DNA of 7,603 bases from Clostridia bacterium (lineage in GTDB: Bacteria; Bacillota; Clostridia; Oscillospirales; CAG-272). Positions 6,138 to 7,603 of this stretch are shown here, piece by piece (positions within the stretch are counted from its first letter, which is position 1; each line of letters begins with the position of its first letter). A program made the translations under genes and the position numbers. Location: NCBI GenBank assembly GCA_017408535.1, contig JAFQUL010000182.1, positions 1-7,603 on the forward strand, written 5' to 3'. The notes beneath the pieces are model-generated. The model made no database searches, was not told the DNA's origin, and was given only the letters and a program-made list of their open reading frames with translations.

Positions 6138-7539
6138 GGGTTATGAAGCGGTAATAGGCCTTGAGGTACACTGCGAGCTGAAAACAGAGAGCAAGATATT
6201 CTGTGCCTGCTCTACAGCATACGGCGGAGAGCCCAACAGTCACACCTGCCCCGTGTGTACAGGTATGCCCGGTGCACTGCCCGCTCTGAACCGCCGTGTA
6301 GTGGAATATGCGGTAACAGCAGGACTTGCTCTTGGCTGTGAGGTAAATCTACATTCAACCCATGACAGAAAGAACTATTTCTACCCCGATCTGCCAAAGG
6401 GATATCAGATATCACAGTACGGTATTCCCATCTGTCAGAACGGTCATCTTGATATAACCGACCCGGAAGGCAAGTCTCTCCGTGTCGGTATTGAAAGACT
6501 CCATATCGAAGAGGATGCGGGAAAGCTGATACACAGAGACGGTGTTACTCTCATCGACTTTAACCGTGCCGGTGTGCCTCTCATTGAGATAGTATCAAAT
6601 CCGGATATGCATACCTCAGAGGAGGTAAAGGCTTATCTCGGAAAGCTGAGGGCGATTCTGCTCTATACCGGTGTTTCTGACTGTAAGATGAACGAGGGAT
6701 CTATGCGTGCTGATATAAACGTATCTGTCAGAAAAGTTGGCGATACCTCTCTATACACCAGAACGGAGATAAAGAATCTGAACTCGGTAAACCACGCCGG
6801 CCGTGCGGTTGAATATGAGTTCCGCCGTCAGGTCGACGCTATTCTCGCAGGAGAAGAAATAACGAGAGAGACCAGGCGGTATGATGAAAATACCGGCAGG
6901 ACCTATTCAATGCGAAACAAGGAGGGACTGCGTGATTACCGCTTCTTTACCGAATCCGATCTTCCTCCTCTGACGGTCAGTGAGGAGTTTGTAAGCTCGC
7001 TCAGAGCAGCACTACCGGAGCTTCCGGACTCAAAAGCTGAACGGTACTGTAGGGAATACTCACTGTCAAGTGATGATGCCGCTCTTATCACAGAAGATCC
7101 CGCCGCCGCAGAATACTACGAGATGGCGTCAGAAAAAGCAAAAAATAAAAAGCTTCTTACTAACCTATTTATTGGAGAGGTCCTCCCAAAATTCGGTGAA
7201 GAGGGAATGCTTACACCGGAATATCTGTCTGAAATATCCGATCTTGCAGATGCAGGAGAGATAAACAGCGGAACTGCAAAGCTGCTGATATCCCGCTGTG
7301 CGTCCGAGAAGCTGTCACCGAAAGAGCTCGTTGTGCGTGATGACCTCGGCATGATACGGGACAGAGACCGTATCAGATGTCTGCTTGAAGCCGCGGCAGA
7401 GCAAATGCCCAAGGCACTTGAGGACTACAGACACGGTAAGACCGCTGCACTGAAAAGCATTGTCGGACGGGCTATGGCTATGTCAAAGGGACGTGCCGAT
7501 CCTGTTATCCTAAACGAAGAAGCAGAAAAAATACAATAA
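6127..7539 (+). CDS. gatB: Aspartyl/glutamyl-tRNA amidotransferase subunit B
   Basis: GatB binds the mischarged tRNA, activates the Glu or Asp side chain with ATP, and completes transamidation with ammonia from GatA. The 470-residue protein is full length. The start is placed at ATG 6127, not the in-frame GTG at 6073, because similarity begins at YEAVIGLEVH (6-15) and the purine-rich GAAAGGCGG (6111-6119) precedes it. A zinc site is visible as CAC (26-28) and CPVC (41-44). Catalytic-cradle blocks follow: KNYFYPDLPKGYQISQY (82-98), HIEEDAGK (126-133), DFNRAGVPLIEIVSNPD (144-160), NEGSMRADINVS (189-200) and EIKNLNS (214-220). The usual FxEPDLPP block reads FTESDLPP (274-281), a mild change. The C-terminal third is the helical and YqeY-like tail that contacts tRNA, ending near GRAMAMSKGRADP. 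An intrinsic terminator follows immediately. Confidence 0.98.
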   Translation: MIYKGYEAVIGLEVHCELKTESKIFCACSTAYGGEPNSHTCPVCTGMPGALPALNRRVVEYAVTAGLALGCEVNLHSTHDRKNYFYPDLPKGYQISQYGIPICQNGHLDITDPEGKSLRVGIERLHIEEDAGKLIHRDGVTLIDFNRAGVPLIEIVSNPDMHTSEEVKAYLGKLRAILLYTGVSDCKMNEGSMRADINVSVRKVGDTSLYTRTEIKNLNSVNHAGRAVEYEFRRQVDAILAGEEITRETRRYDENTGRTYSMRNKEGLRDYRFFTESDLPPLTVSEEFVSSLRAALPELPDSKAERYCREYSLSSDDAALITEDPAAAEYYEMASEKAKNKKLLTNLFIGEVLPKFGEEGMLTPEYLSEISDLADAGEINSGTAKLLISRCASEKLSPKELVVRDDLGMIRDRDRIRCLLEAAAEQMPKALEDYRHGKTAALKSIVGRAMAMSKGRADPVILNEEAEKIQ

Positions 7540-7541
7540 AA

Positions 7542-7581
7542 ATCCGCCGTATCACTTTTTATAATGATACGGCGGATTTTT
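7542..7581 (+). terminator. Intrinsic terminator of the gatCAB operon
   Basis: A perfect 13-bp GC-rich stem pairs 7542-7554 with 7565-7577 round a 10-base loop, and the right arm runs into TTTTT (7577-7581). The left flank has a matching A tract that can extend the stem and also makes it a possible terminator for the opposite strand. It starts two bases after the gatB stop. The remaining 22 bases of the window show nothing recognisable. Confidence 0.95.
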
Positions 7582-7603
7582 CAGCCTTTGGAGATACCGA
7601 AGA

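Noticed and set aside
1..7603. CRISPR array, insertion sequence, prophage, toxin-antitoxin or tRNA genes
   Set aside because: No regular direct repeats, transposase or integrase motifs, small two-gene toxin modules or cloverleaf-like sequence were seen; nearly all the window is accounted for by eight coding genes and short regulatory gaps.

Overview
The window looks like chromosomal DNA from a gut or rumen Clostridia bacterium, most likely a Ruminococcus-like member of the Oscillospiraceae. This is inferred from the gene set (AddA-type recombination nuclease, complete gatCAB, Amidase_6 protein), strong GGAGG ribosome sites, a TTG start, consensus vegetative promoters, moderate GC and the flavour of the protein sequences. 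No rRNA or other phylogenetic marker is present, so the genus is a guess. All recognisable genes lie on the + strand.

Layout. (1) Positions 2-721 hold the 3' end of addA, carrying the RecB-type nuclease domain. (2) A 143-bp gap contains a perfect consensus promoter (TTGACA-17-TATAAT) and a small palindrome in the predicted leader. It drives a membrane-bound family 2 glycosyltransferase of the processive QxxRW type (865-2166). (3) A 13-bp hairpin with an imperfect T tract separates this gene from a small Amidase_6-type cysteine hydrolase (2241-2831), which has no visible promoter of its own. (4) A second promoter (TTGATT-17-TATAAT) precedes a TTG-started, divergent PfkB-family sugar kinase (2923-3864). 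The kinase overlaps ruvX/yqgF (3857-4282) by 8 bp. (5) After a 74-bp gap with a GC-rich hairpin come gatC, gatA and gatB (4357-7539), encoding the glutamyl/aspartyl-tRNA amidotransferase. gatA and gatB overlap by 11 bp, and the cluster ends in a strong intrinsic terminator (7542-7581).

How the genes work together. GatCAB is a complete three-subunit enzyme in its usual C-A-B order. AddA and RuvX are both nucleic-acid housekeeping proteins but lie in separate transcription units. The glycosyltransferase and amidase could form a small cell-envelope pair; this is inference only. The substrate of the kinase is unknown.

I found no convincing new multi-gene system: no mobile element, CRISPR array, tRNA/rRNA or defence cassette is visible. 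The items most worth checking are the kinase with altered signature residues, the signal-less amidase behind a possibly leaky terminator, and the unassigned hairpin ahead of gatC.
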